Origin: Eublepharis macularius
Taxonomy: Eukaryota; Chordata; Lepidosauria; Squamata; Eublepharidae
Reading direction: 5' to 3'
NCBI RefSeq assembly: GCF_028583425.1
Contig: NC_072793.1
Coordinates: forward strand, 67,337,028 to 67,401,027
Length of the DNA stretch: 64,000 nucleotides
The position numbers were made by a program, and so were the translations under genes. The number at the start of each line of letters is the position of its first letter. Position 1 is the stretch's first letter. Shown here one piece after another: positions 11,050-20,073 of the stretch. Below the pieces are notes generated by a model. That model worked only from the letters and a program-made list of their open reading frames with translations. It was not told the DNA's origin and did no database searches.

Positions 11050-11885
11050 TATTAGGTTAGTTCCCCTCATAGGGAACAATGGGAGATGGCTGGGGTAGGG
11101 GGAAAGTGTGGGAATGTTGGGGAGGGTGTCTTTGGGGCTGTGTGGGGCTGTTGGGGGTTTCGGGTTAGCCCCCTCCCAAATGGCCCCCCAAAGTCGGAGC
11201 AGGTTGAACCTTGGTGGGGGGTGGGAGGACAGGTAGGAGGAGGTCCCCTGAGGGTTGGGGGCATTTTGCATGCATAATGCCACCCCTAGCCTGACAAGCC
11301 TCTTCTTTTTCCACCCTCATAGGATATAATGGAGAAAAGGAGGGGGGGCTGAGGGTAGATTCTTTGGGAGGCCATAAAATCCCCCCCCAAAGTGGGAGCA
11401 GGTTGAGCCTTGGTGGGGGGTGGGAGGACAGGTGGGAGGAGGTCCTCTCAGGGTTGGGGGCATTTTGCATGCAAAATGCCACCCCTAGCCACACAAGCCT
11501 CTTCAATTCCCCTACCATAGGATCTAATGGAGAAAAAGAGGGGGGCTAGGGCAGCTTCTTTTGGAGGCTATAAAATGCCCCCCCAAAGTGGGAGCAGGTT
11601 GAGCCTTGGTGGGGGGTGGGAGGACAGGTGGGAGGAGGTCCCCTGAGCGTTGGGGGCATTTTGCATGCAAAATGCCACCCCTAGCCACACAAGCGTCTTC
11701 ATTTTTTCCCCATCGGAAGTAATGGAGAAGGCGAGGATAGGGGTACCTTCTTTGAGGGACCATAAAATGCCCCCCCAAAGTGGGAGCAGGTTGAGACTTG
11801 GTGGCGGGTGGGAGGAAAGGTAGGAGAAGGGCCCCTGAAAGTTGGGTGCATTTTGCTTGCAAAATGCCACCCCTAGCAACCTAGA
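11050..11885. repeat. ~197-bp tandem repeat (hAT subterminal)
   Basis: 'g(g/c)gagcaggttga(g/a)cc' recurs at about 11196, 11393, 11590 and 11788, a period of 197-198 bp. Units also share 'ccataaaatgccccccc' and 'gcattttgcatgcaaaatgccacccctagc', the latter a palindrome. A diverged fifth unit runs into the terminal region of the hAT element. Long - strand frames here are repeat artefacts. Confidence 0.85.
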
Positions 11886-12203
11886 AATGTCGCCTGTTTT
11901 TCCCATAGGAAATAATGGCGAATGGAGGAGGATAGGGTACCGTCTTTGGAGGGCCATAACATGGCCCCCCAAAGTCCAAATTTTCCAAAACTTGGGGGGT
12001 TGTTAGAGAAGAGGTACGAAAAGGTCTCCACCAAGTTTGGTTTGCCTCGGAAAGAAATTGCCCCCCCCAAGGCACCCGAAAGCTGGAAGTGAAATTGATG
12101 CCCGAATCTTTCCGAGGCAAACCCGAAGCTATAGGAAGCTGTTTCCCGGTTCAGGTAAACCCGAAGCTGGAAACCCGAAGCGACCAGGGCTTGCACAGCC
12201 CTA
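11886..12203. repeat. Right end of hAT element with terminal inverted repeat
   Basis: The sequence contains several 'aaacccgaagc' subterminal motifs (about 12120-12182) and ends 'ggcttgcacagccctag'. Read inward from the right it starts TAGGGCTGTGCAAGCC, a hAT-like terminus. No partner at the left side of the element was found. Confidence 0.55.
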
Positions 12204-13287
12204 GTGACAACCAGTGGTGTTGTGTTGTTAGATTCTAACACGGCTTCACTCCTCCAGATCTAACTAAAACAGCTAACTCCTCCGGATCTAGCCTAGTCTG
12301 ACATGCTAACCACTTCACTACATTGTCTCTCAATTAGATGTTCCTCCGTACAATAATCCTCTCATGTAGAAAAAATGCATCTCAGGGATAAGCCACGCTT
12401 AGCTCCTTAATATAAGTTTTCCTTGCACAGCTATTTTATTTTATTTTACTTCATTCAGCAGTATGTGCCATAGTCCTTTGCAGCAGTCCATACACAGGTT
12501 TTTACAGACAGAAGTAGTCTAGAAATGTAAAAACAGTTTCCCACACAGATTAGCCAAGCCTTGAAAAAACATCACGTTTGGATCTAGTGCCTGTTTCATA
12601 CTTTTATGGCTCAAATATCCCACCTTGGAACTCCAAATTCTCAGATTGGGAGGGGGGGCGCTGAATTGAACTTGCTCATGTGTGCCGTCGATCTATGCAC
12701 CTGTCCCTCAGCTGTGCAAACGATTGCTCCGCATTTTTATTCAGGAGAGCGCAAAAGGAGGACCCCATCTGGTAGAAAGCAAGTTGCTCTTCTCCGCTGC
12801 TGCTCCTCGCGTGCGCGGAGCAAGTTTGCAAACTGCAGCAGAAGAGGGAGTAAAAGAGGACCCAGCTGGAAAAATACTTGGGGGAAGTAGCAAAAATAAA
12901 AAAAGATCTGTAATAATAAAAAAAAATCAGAAGGCTGCAGAGATGCGCCACCCAAGCTGCTAGAAGACTTTTCCGCATTGCAAATTAACCCACGGGACTG
13001 ATTGCAGCACCGGGGAGGAGAAGAGGGGAGTTTCCAGCAAAGCGCCATTCCTTTTTGGGAAGTTGCTGCAGGTGCTGTTAGCAAGAGCAGCCTCAACTTT
13101 CTGCAATCCAAGCAAGAGGGGAACCGAAAAGTTTAAAGAACTTTCCCAAGGGCCGCTTGTTTGTCACCCATTTGCTCCCGCAGAAAAACGCAGGAATTCT
13201 TTTCTGGAAGAAGGGTAGAAAAGAAGGGAGGGGCGGGAGTGCACCACGTGACGTCACTAACCAATCAGAGTTGGCATTGCTGAGCTT
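12204..13287. other. Non-coding DNA leading to a promoter-like cluster
   Basis: No convincing gene. The right part (12.75-13.29 kb) is moderately GC-rich and ends in a GC box, CRE and CCAAT cluster, listed separately. Short frames on both strands overlap each other and show no family I recognise. Confidence 0.5.
13231..13265 (+). promoter_or_regulatory. GC box, palindromic CRE and CCAAT cluster
   Basis: GGGCGGG (13231-13237), TGACGTCA (13249-13256, a perfect CRE) and CCAAT (13261-13265) lie within 35 bp. This is a typical core arrangement of a TATA-less promoter (CREB/ATF and NF-Y sites). The Gypsy element is inserted 23 bp downstream at 13292. Sequence right of the element (20074-20560) would have been contiguous with it. 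Which gene it served is unknown. Confidence 0.5.
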
Positions 13288-13292
13288 CTCCC

Positions 13293-13717
13293 TGTCAGAA
13301 CTGTGGCTAGATAATGTCCTTACTCCAGTCTGCCTTCTGCAATTAGACAATAGTCCATTGTTTCCAAAAAGCATTTAATGAAGAAAAAGATCATTATAGT
13401 CCACTGGCCTGAATGCAATATTCAGGTTGGTACATATGCATTGTTACCAATGGCAGGCAAAGCATGAGATACACAGTAAAAGATCATAGCTGGCCCAACC
13501 TCCCCCCATAGTTCTCAAAACATTCCCTTTGAAGTTAGAAGAGCGAAAGCTTCTTCAAGGCCGGTTCTCGGTGGAACATCGGTAGCCAAAACAATTCAGT
13601 TCTGTGAGATAGCTGCCTGGGAACCTTTGCACCTGGAAGAGAGCACTTGAAAACTGAAAGGATTAAATATGGAGTCGGTTAAGCAAAAGCATACAAGACA
13701 GCATTCTGAACCTGACA
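13293..13717 (-). repeat. Gypsy 3' LTR
   Basis: 425 bp, identical to the other LTR except three substitutions. It contains ATTAAA on the - strand (13374-13379), a probable poly(A) signal, and the R-start motif (13441-13451). A purine-rich tract adjoins it at 13718-13730, the expected plus-strand primer site. Confidence 0.93.
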
Positions 13718-13730
13718 TTCTGCCCCCTCT
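13718..13730 (-). other. Polypurine tract
   Basis: On the - strand the 13 bases next to the 3' LTR read AGAGGGGGCAGAA, nearly all purine. This is the expected primer for second-strand synthesis. The pol stop codon (13729-13731) overlaps its upstream edge. Confidence 0.75.
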
Positions 13731-16700
13731 AAGATGCCCCTCCCCCAGGTTTATGTGGGTAGCGAAAGTGGAACGCTCTCACGAGTCTAGGAGCATGAAC
13801 ATGTACCGAATTTACCCATTCATCAAACCCAGAGTCAAAGTCCTTCCACCTGATGAGGTAAAATAACTGATTTCTTTTTACTTTAGAGTCCAATATTTGT
13901 TGCACCTCGTAGTGGGTTTGGTCATCGATAAAAGTAGGGATTGGAGGGGCTCGGGTGTGCCATTGGTCATCCACGGGGGCTTTTTTCAACAGACTAACAT
14001 GAAAAGTATCATGTACGTGGCGTAGATTCTTTGGTAAATCTAAAGCAACAGTTACTTTGTTGATTACCTTGCGAACAGGAAAAGGTCCTAAGAACTTTAA
14101 CGCTAGCTTGCGGCTGGTTTGAGTTACTTTCAGATTCTTTGTAGAAAGATAAACAAGATCGCCCGGTTGTAAATCCCATTCTGCCGCACGGTGGCGGTCG
14201 GCGTACTTTTTGTAATCCTGTTTGGCTTTGTCGAGGTGCTTTTTAATTTGAGTCCATTGTTGAGCTGCTTCCCCCCACCATTCGGTGACGTCTTTGGAAG
14301 CTGGATTAGGAGGGGGGAGCGCTTCAAACGGAAATGGTTTGAAGTGGAAGCCATATACGACTTTGAAGGGAGTTTCTTCCGTGGAAGCGTGTACGCTGTT
14401 ATTATATGAGAACTCTGCCAATGGGAGCAAGTCATACCAATTATCTTGCTGGAAATTAATGTAACAACGTAGAAATTGCTCTAATATCTGATTAGTTTTT
14501 TCTGATTGTCCGTCTGTTTCTGGGTGATGGCTTGAACTGAGACCTTGTTCAATGCCCAGCAGTTGTAAAAGCTCCCGCCAGAAGTTGGCAATGAATTGTC
14601 CGCCGCGATCCGAGATCACCTTTGATGGAAAAGAATGTATTTTTACAATGTTTTTTATGAAAATGTCGGCCAGTTTTCTAGCGGAAGGAATGGTGGTGCA
14701 AGGTATAAAATGAGCTTGCTTGGAAAACAAATCAACCACGACTAAAATACAGTTGTGCCCCTTTGAGGGGAGTAAGTTAGTGATAAAGTCCATAGAGATT
14801 ATTTCCCATGGTCGATTTGGCGTTTCTAAAGGTTGTAAGAGTCCTGGAGGTTTGCCCTTTCGGGATTTGGCGCTGAGACAGATGGGGCAAGACGCTACAT
14901 ATTGGGAAATGTCTCTGCGCATGCCCTGCCACCAAAATTGGCGTTGCACTAAGTGAAGCGTTTTTAAGTACCCGCAGTGCCCCGCCGTGGGAGCATCGTG
15001 ACAACGTTGTAAAACTTCTTTCCGCAAACTTTTGGGTACATAGAAGCGATCTCCCCAAAGCCATTCCCCTTGAGCGGATTGTTGCAGTTTGTCTTTGGGC
15101 ACATTCCCCCCCTCCTTTTCCACTTCAGCTTTCAGCTTGTCTATCCATCCCTGATCGGGTTGCCGGGAGGGGTTTGTGCGGCTGCATGTGGTCACCATGC
15201 CCCCTAATTGCGTAGGTGAAAAGACTGTGTCAATTGTCTCCTCCCTTATGCTTTTGTGTTGGGGCATGCGTGATAGAGCGTCGGCCAAAAAGTTAGTTTT
15301 GCCCGGAAGAAAGTTTAATGTGAAGTCGAATTTGGAAAAAAATTCCGCCCATCTCAGTTGCTTGGCGTTTAGCCTGCGAGGGCTGCGAAGGGCCTCTAAA
15401 TTCTTATGGTCCGTCCAGACTTCGAACGGATGACGGGCTCCTTCTAACCAATGTCTCCAGTTAGTGAGGGCCGCTTTTACAGCAAAGGCCTCCTTTTCCC
15501 ATACATTCCAATTCCTTTCCGCCTCTGAAAACTTTCTGGAAAGGAAGGCGCAGGGTTTGAGCTTTCCATCCGCCCCCCGCTGTAGCAGCACACCCCCAAT
15601 TGCCATGTCGCTGGCGTCGACCTGTACTATGAAGGGGCGGTTCTCATCGGGGTGTTGCAGAACGGGCTCTGAGACAAACTGCGTTTTAAGGTGATTGAAC
15701 GCTGTTTGGCATTCTGGTGTCCACGACAGTTTTGCACTTGGCTTTTTGTCTTGGTCCCCCTTGTCTTTGGTTTTTAACAGTTCAGTTAGGGGGAGTATGA
15801 TTTGGGCGAAATTTGCAATGAATTCTCTATAAAAGTTGGCAAAGCCCAAGAATGATTGTAGTTCTTTGCGGGTCGCGGGGGTTTGCCAATTTAATACTGC
15901 CTGTATTTTGCCTGGATCCATTTTCAAGCCCTCTTGGGAAATGCAATAGCCTAAGTAAGTGAGTTCGGTTTTGTGGAACTCACATTTAGAGAGCTTAATG
16001 GGCAGTTTGTTATTCATGAGAGTGGTTAGGACCTTTTTTACAAGGTCCACGTGTTCCTCTTCGGTCTCCGAATAGATTAACACATCATTTAGGTACACCA
16101 CAACGCCTTTGTATAAAAATTCATGCAGTACTTCATTGATCATGGACATGAAAACTGATGGTGCCCCGGCCAGGCCAAAAGGCATAACTAAATATTCATA
16201 TTGGCCGAGGGGGGTGTTAAACGCGGTTTTCCATTCATCCCCTTCTCGGATACGGACATGGAAGTAAGCGTCTTTTAAATCTAATTTTGTAAAGACCTTA
16301 CCTTGTGCCACGACGTTGAGAAGATCTCTGATGAGCGGGATGGGATAGGCGTTGCTGGAGGAGACAGCGTTGAGTCCCCGAAAGTCGGTGCACAGTCTTA
16401 AGCCCCCGTCCTTCTTTTTGACGAAAAGTACTGGCGCGGCATGGGGGCTGTTAGCAGGGCGAATGAATCCCCTTTGAAGATTGAGATCAATGAACTTGCG
16501 GAGATCTTCCCTTTCGTTGGGACTCATAGGATAAAGACGGCCCTTGGGCAGCGAGGCGCCCGGTATTATTTCTACGGCACAGTCCGTCCTCCTGTGTGGA
16601 GGTAGAGCATTAGCTTCTTCCTCTGTGAAGGCTTGGGTGTATGCTCTGTATTGCTTGGGTATTTGGTTGATTTCTTCCTGGGTGAGGAGAGCAGATTCCT

Positions 16701-17070
16701 TTCGAGTAGGGTCATCACCCCAGTTTTGATCCCAATGGTGATTTTTACATGATTCATGGGTAAACGTGATACTCCCCTCTGCCCAGTTGATATAAGGGTT
16801 ATGATCGCATAACCACCGGCTTCCCAGGATCAAGGGGTATTTCGCTGTGGCACTAATGACGAATGATCGTACTTCCCAATGTTGTCCCATGCCTGTTATG
16901 ATTGGAGTGGTTTCGGTGGTGACTGGATTCATATTGGTGCCATCCATTTGCTCGAAAATTACCGGTATTTCCAAATCTTTTACTGGAAGTACTAGTCCAT
17001 TAACTAAAGCTGGTGCAATGATGTCTCTGGAGCAACCTGAATCAATTAGAGCTTGTATGCGGATATGCAT
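13729..17070 (-). CDS. pol: Gypsy Pol polyprotein (PR-RT-RH-IN-chromodomain)
   Basis: An open frame of 1113 residues from the first in-frame ATG; the frame is open further upstream to the frameshift site, so translation is expected as a Gag-Pol fusion. Domains in order: aspartic protease with DSG near residue 12; reverse transcriptase about 170-400; RNase H about 480-610 with VDAS and TDHKN motifs; integrase with an HHCC-type zinc module and D,D-35-E core (MDF, SDRGGQF, then E in QSEKTNQ) about 690-900; and a C-terminal chromodomain (about 1035-1095, LIRWKDFDSGFDEW). The RT box reads YLND instead of YLDD: codon AAT at 16087-16089, residue about 328. That Asp binds catalytic metal, so this copy is probably unable to reverse transcribe by itself. 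No stop or frameshift interrupts the frame. Confidence 0.95.
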   Translation of the reverse strand: MHIRIQALIDSGCSRDIIAPALVNGLVLPVKDLEIPVIFEQMDGTNMNPVTTETTPIITGMGQHWEVRSFVISATAKYPLILGSRWLCDHNPYINWAEGSITFTHESCKNHHWDQNWGDDPTRKESALLTQEEINQIPKQYRAYTQAFTEEEANALPPHRRTDCAVEIIPGASLPKGRLYPMSPNEREDLRKFIDLNLQRGFIRPANSPHAAPVLFVKKKDGGLRLCTDFRGLNAVSSSNAYPIPLIRDLLNVVAQGKVFTKLDLKDAYFHVRIREGDEWKTAFNTPLGQYEYLVMPFGLAGAPSVFMSMINEVLHEFLYKGVVVYLNDVLIYSETEEEHVDLVKKVLTTLMNNKLPIKLSKCEFHKTELTYLGYCISQEGLKMDPGKIQAVLNWQTPATRKELQSFLGFANFYREFIANFAQIILPLTELLKTKDKGDQDKKPSAKLSWTPECQTAFNHLKTQFVSEPVLQHPDENRPFIVQVDASDMAIGGVLLQRGADGKLKPCAFLSRKFSEAERNWNVWEKEAFAVKAALTNWRHWLEGARHPFEVWTDHKNLEALRSPRRLNAKQLRWAEFFSKFDFTLNFLPGKTNFLADALSRMPQHKSIREETIDTVFSPTQLGGMVTTCSRTNPSRQPDQGWIDKLKAEVEKEGGNVPKDKLQQSAQGEWLWGDRFYVPKSLRKEVLQRCHDAPTAGHCGYLKTLHLVQRQFWWQGMRRDISQYVASCPICLSAKSRKGKPPGLLQPLETPNRPWEIISMDFITNLLPSKGHNCILVVVDLFSKQAHFIPCTTIPSARKLADIFIKNIVKIHSFPSKVISDRGGQFIANFWRELLQLLGIEQGLSSSHHPETDGQSEKTNQILEQFLRCYINFQQDNWYDLLPLAEFSYNNSVHASTEETPFKVVYGFHFKPFPFEALPPPNPASKDVTEWWGEAAQQWTQIKKHLDKAKQDYKKYADRHRAAEWDLQPGDLVYLSTKNLKVTQTSRKLALKFLGPFPVRKVINKVTVALDLPKNLRHVHDTFHVSLLKKAPVDDQWHTRAPPIPTFIDDQTHYEVQQILDSKVKRNQLFYLIRWKDFDSGFDEWVNSVHVHAPRLVRAFHFRYPHKPGGGAS

Positions 17071-17174
17071 TTTCTTGTCAGGATTTACTAACGTTACTGG
17101 TATGAAGAGTATGGACCCACGGGGTCGGTTCGGAACCGGAACCCCCGAAGGGTTGATCTGCCGTTTGGGCCCTT

Positions 17175-19619
17175 TTATGACAGATCCATTTCGTTTCCCG
17201 ATGCGGGGCTCTCCGGATTCTCTCCCCCCGTTAGGGCTGTTGGATCGTCCTCCATAACTTCTTCCAATTCCAGTCTTCTTTCGGGGAGGTTTCTCCTCGA
17301 CGCTCCCCTACCTCTTGGAGCGGTTCTTGGAGCTGGAGTGGGGCGCGGTGGTGCCGGGTAGGCTGTGGGGGCTGGGCATCTTAGTTGGAGCAGAGGTCTT
17401 TGCACAGGCCTGTATGGGCATTGCGCCGCAAAATGACCGCTTTGGCCACATTGCAAACATAGCCCTTGTTGCCATCTAGCATCTCTTGCTCCACGAGTAG
17501 CATATCCCGCCCCCCGGCTTCCCCTGAGGGGAGTGGAGGAACGTCTCGGGCCCGGAGGTTGTTGGTGTTGTTCCACTAAGCGAACTTCTAGGAGACGGTT
17601 TTCAACTTCGCATGTCAATTGTATCCATCCTAACAGCGTAGGAGGGTTATCTTGCATGAGAGCTCGGTCCAACAATTTTGGATTTAATCCTTGTTTGTAC
17701 AAGATAATCTTGGTAGACTCTTCACACCTTGGGCATTTGGCAGCAAGTTGTCGGAATTTTGTAGCATAGTCTCTAGCTGACATGCTGCCTTGCCTAATCA
17801 CCTGCAATTCTGTTCTGGCCCTAGTTTCTTCTAGGGGGTCTTCATATTGGGCTCGGATCGCATCCACTAGCCCTTGGAGCGTGTCTAATTCAGGGGCCCC
17901 CACGTTATAAAGCCCCACATACCAATCGGCAGCTTTACCTTGGAGACGTGATCCCAGATGCTCAATTTGACTGGCCTCACTCCCGAAAAGGTGTCCCCAT
18001 CGGTTGAAGAATTGCACAACTTGTACCAGGAAGAATCCCAATTTGGACGGGTCTCCATCAAACGTAGCGTCCAGTTTGACCCATCCCATGGGAAGATCTT
18101 GTCTAGGAGCTGGTGCTGGCAGGGGGTACGCATCAAGCGGAGTGAATTGTAGGGGAGGCTGTCGCGGCATCGGCGGTAGCTGCAGCGGAGGATACTGAGG
18201 GTAGGGTTGAGGTTGGGGAGGAGGTTGAGGTTGGTGCAGCAGAGGCGCCCCCGGAATCGGCTGGGGAATCCCCGGCTGCCCCGGAATCAGCTGGGGGATT
18301 GGCTGGGGCCCTCTTGGTGCCGGATGCATTGGTGCTGGCCGGAAAGGTGTCGGGCGCCCCCTCGGTAGGCCCCCGGGTACTGGTTGAAGGGGAATGGGAG
18401 CTGGCCGCAACGGAGGTGGGAGAGGAGAGATGGGTTGGAGAGGGATCGCATCCCCTCGCGGCCCCGGTATAGGAAGAGGTCTGCCCGCTCCTGGAATGGC
18501 CGGCGGTATGGTTCCTCCCGGGACACTCGGGGGCTGGCTCGCTTGAGTTGTAGGTGGAGGGACTATCGGGGAAGCTGGCTCAAGCGGTCGTCCCGGCTCT
18601 CCCCCGTCTCCTCCTCCAGTTCCGTTGCCCGCCGGGGTTATAGGTCTATCGGGACGAGGGTCTTCCGGACACGGTTCTCCACCTCCCCCGTCGGCGCCGA
18701 CATCGTCTGGGCAGGGTCCTTCTTCGGTGACCGAGTCCTCGTCTCCCGTCTCTGGTGGCTGTTGCGGCCACAGTTGATGATGCAGGTTAGCCAAACTTTG
18801 ACTGATGTCAGGTAGACCAGTTGGCTGAACACGACCTCTGTCCCCCGCCACCAGAACTGAAAGCAGGTGGACGGCGTTTGCCAAACTTTCTTCCATATTT
18901 AGTAGTCTGTTCTCCAACATCTGTACTCTATTAGTAGGTTCCTCCTCCCGTAGTTCAGTGGACCCTACATCTCCCATCGTCTGTGATATCGGTATCGTTT
19001 CGGGCGACGGTCCCGTGATCAACGTCTGCTGCCACGGCAAGGGTATTTCTATCCCTTGTTCCTCTTGAGATCTCGCAGCTAACACTCCTTTTGTCAAGCC
19101 AGTGATTGCTGATATCCCTGAATCAAGGGCAATCGTCCTGCTTTGAAGCGGCACCCATTGGTGCTCACTGACATCTGGCTGCCCCGACCACGGGGTGACT
19201 TCCGCATAATCCCAACTCAGGGCGCCACGGCGGGACGTTTCCCCTTCCGTTTGTTCGGTCGTCCTGTTCCAGAACAACCACGGTCGGCCACCGGTTTGCT
19301 CGGGTATGGATTCCAAACTGCGCCGACTATCCAGCTGTAGCTGCGTAAACATCGCGCTGACCCTCCGCTCCCTCGTGTCCCTTGGCCTTGCACCCCACTG
19401 CGTCGGGGTGGGCAAGTTGAAGAGTGGTGCGGCTGTGGCTCTAGGCCGCGTATCCGCATTGCTGGGAGCGAGGGTATAAATCGTTGTAACCGAGGAGCCG
19501 TCTCCTCGCGGTTCAGGTTCTGGGGATTCCAAACCTTGAGAGCCGGGAGAGGCATACAGGTCAAACAAAGGATCCCTGACTGGGACAGCTTTGGAGTCCG
19601 TTTGATCCGGCTGAGGCAT
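17175..19619 (-). CDS. gag: Gypsy Gag protein
   Basis: An open frame of 814 residues starting at an ATG 25 nt after the 5' LTR. The middle is very rich in proline and glutamine (about 330-500). A capsid-like domain follows (about 500-690, with the retrotransposon-Gag pattern around 'ARDYATKFRQLA'), then one CCHC zinc knuckle (CLQCGQSGHFAAQC) and a basic Arg-rich stretch. It ends at TAA shortly after a slip site shared with pol. The protein should form the particle that packages the RNA. It is long for the family because of the proline-rich insert. Confidence 0.92.
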   Translation of the reverse strand: MPQPDQTDSKAVPVRDPLFDLYASPGSQGLESPEPEPRGDGSSVTTIYTLAPSNADTRPRATAAPLFNLPTPTQWGARPRDTRERRVSAMFTQLQLDSRRSLESIPEQTGGRPWLFWNRTTEQTEGETSRRGALSWDYAEVTPWSGQPDVSEHQWVPLQSRTIALDSGISAITGLTKGVLAARSQEEQGIEIPLPWQQTLITGPSPETIPISQTMGDVGSTELREEEPTNRVQMLENRLLNMEESLANAVHLLSVLVAGDRGRVQPTGLPDISQSLANLHHQLWPQQPPETGDEDSVTEEGPCPDDVGADGGGGEPCPEDPRPDRPITPAGNGTGGGDGGEPGRPLEPASPIVPPPTTQASQPPSVPGGTIPPAIPGAGRPLPIPGPRGDAIPLQPISPLPPPLRPAPIPLQPVPGGLPRGRPTPFRPAPMHPAPRGPQPIPQLIPGQPGIPQPIPGAPLLHQPQPPPQPQPYPQYPPLQLPPMPRQPPLQFTPLDAYPLPAPAPRQDLPMGWVKLDATFDGDPSKLGFFLVQVVQFFNRWGHLFGSEASQIEHLGSRLQGKAADWYVGLYNVGAPELDTLQGLVDAIRAQYEDPLEETRARTELQVIRQGSMSARDYATKFRQLAAKCPRCEESTKIILYKQGLNPKLLDRALMQDNPPTLLGWIQLTCEVENRLLEVRLVEQHQQPPGPRRSSTPLRGSRGAGYATRGARDARWQQGLCLQCGQSGHFAAQCPYRPVQRPLLQLRCPAPTAYPAPPRPTPAPRTAPRGRGASRRNLPERRLELEEVMEDDPTALTGGENPESPASGNEMDLS
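17193..17199 (-). promoter_or_regulatory. -1 ribosomal frameshift slippery site G-GGA-AAC
   Basis: On the - strand the heptamer GGGAAAC is read in the gag frame as G GGA AAC, a perfect X XXY YYZ signal six codons before the gag stop. The pol frame is -1 relative to gag and is open from here to the first pol ATG. PEG10, a domesticated Sushi-family gene, is known to use this same heptamer. I did not predict the downstream RNA structure. Confidence 0.88.
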
Positions 19620-19630
19620 TGGAAAAGGTG

Positions 19631-19641
19631 ATTGGTAACAA
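19631..19641 (-). other. Self-priming primer-binding site
   Basis: Directly inside the 5' LTR, after two spacer bases, the - strand reads TTGTTACCAAT. It is exactly complementary to 11 bases within the LTR (sense ATTGGTAACAA, at 19802-19792 and again in the 3' LTR). There is no tRNA-type TGG start. This is the self-priming arrangement known from Tf1 and reported for Sushi-type elements, where the RNA 5' end folds back as primer. It predicts transcription start at about 19802. Confidence 0.8.
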
Positions 19642-19643
19642 AA

Positions 19644-20068
19644 TGTCAGAACTGTGGCTAGATAATGTCCTTACTCCAGTCTGCCTTCTGCAATTAGACA
19701 ATAGTCCATTGTTTCCAAAAAGCATTTAATGAAGAAAAAGATCATTATAGTCCACTGGCCTGAATGCAATATTCAGGTTGGTACATATGCATTGTTACCA
19801 ATGGCAGGCAAAGCATGAGATACACAGTAAAAGATCATAGCTGGCCCAACCTCCCCCCATAGTTCTCAAAACATTCCCTTTGAAGTTAGAAGAGCAAAAG
19901 CTTCTTCAAGGCCGGTTCTCGGTGGAACATCGGTAGCCAAAACAATTCAATTCTGTGAGATAGCTGCCTGGGAACCTTTGCACCTGGAAGAGAGCACTTG
20001 AACACTGAAAGGATTAAATATGGAGTCGGTTAAGCAAAAGCATACAAGACAGCATTCTGAACCTGACA
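19644..20068 (-). repeat. Gypsy 5' LTR with promoter
   Basis: 425 bp. The inferred transcript start lies at about 19802 on the - strand, with a weak T/A-rich TTTTACTG about 25-30 bp upstream. A probable ATTAAA poly(A) signal lies at 19725-19730, about 75 nt into the transcript. Substitutions relative to the 3' LTR occur in 'gagc(g/a)aaagc', 'aattca(g/a)ttc' and 'cttgaa(a/c)act'. Confidence 0.92.
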
Positions 20069-20073
20069 CTCCC

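Larger units (their letters stand above)
2860..12203 (+). mobile_element. hAT-type DNA transposon, degenerate, left end uncertain
   Basis: The region holds a hAT/ZBED-like transposase pseudogene (about 5676-8387), a 3' tail with poly(A) signals, subterminal tandem repeats (11.05-11.88 kb), and a right end. That end, read on the - strand, begins TAGGGCTGTGCAAGCC, which looks like a hAT terminal inverted repeat. No matching left terminus or 8-bp target duplication was found, so the left limit is only the point where the minisatellite stops. The left end may be lost or replaced by the simple-repeat tract. Later insertions include a Penelope-like element at 9139-9444. Confidence 0.55.
13288..20073 (-). 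mobile_element. Full-length Ty3/Gypsy chromovirus LTR retrotransposon
   Basis: The element spans 13293-20068 (6776 bp) with 425-bp LTRs bounded TGTCAG...CTGACA and a 5-bp target duplication CTCCC (13288-13292, 20069-20073). Order on the - strand: 5' LTR, self-priming site, gag, -1 frameshift site, pol (protease, RT, RNase H, integrase, chromodomain), polypurine tract, 3' LTR. There is no env. The integrase-then-chromodomain order, single CCHC knuckle, GGGAAAC slip site and self-priming match the vertebrate Sushi-type chromoviruses from which PEG10/RTL genes derive. The two LTRs differ at 3 of 425 sites, so insertion is recent. All frames are open, but the RT active site has a substitution. 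Confidence 0.95.

Noticed and set aside
5821..12210. 'gtgacaac' as 8-bp target duplication of the hAT element
   Set aside because: The only left match near 5828 lies inside the transposase coding region, so it cannot be the flank.
12606..13111. Short overlapping frames on both strands as a host gene
   Set aside because: No domain, no consistent splice sites, and frames on both strands overlap.
13288..20073. Endogenous retrovirus
   Set aside because: No envelope frame; a chromodomain at the integrase end, self-priming and the 5-bp duplication identify a Ty3/Gypsy chromovirus.
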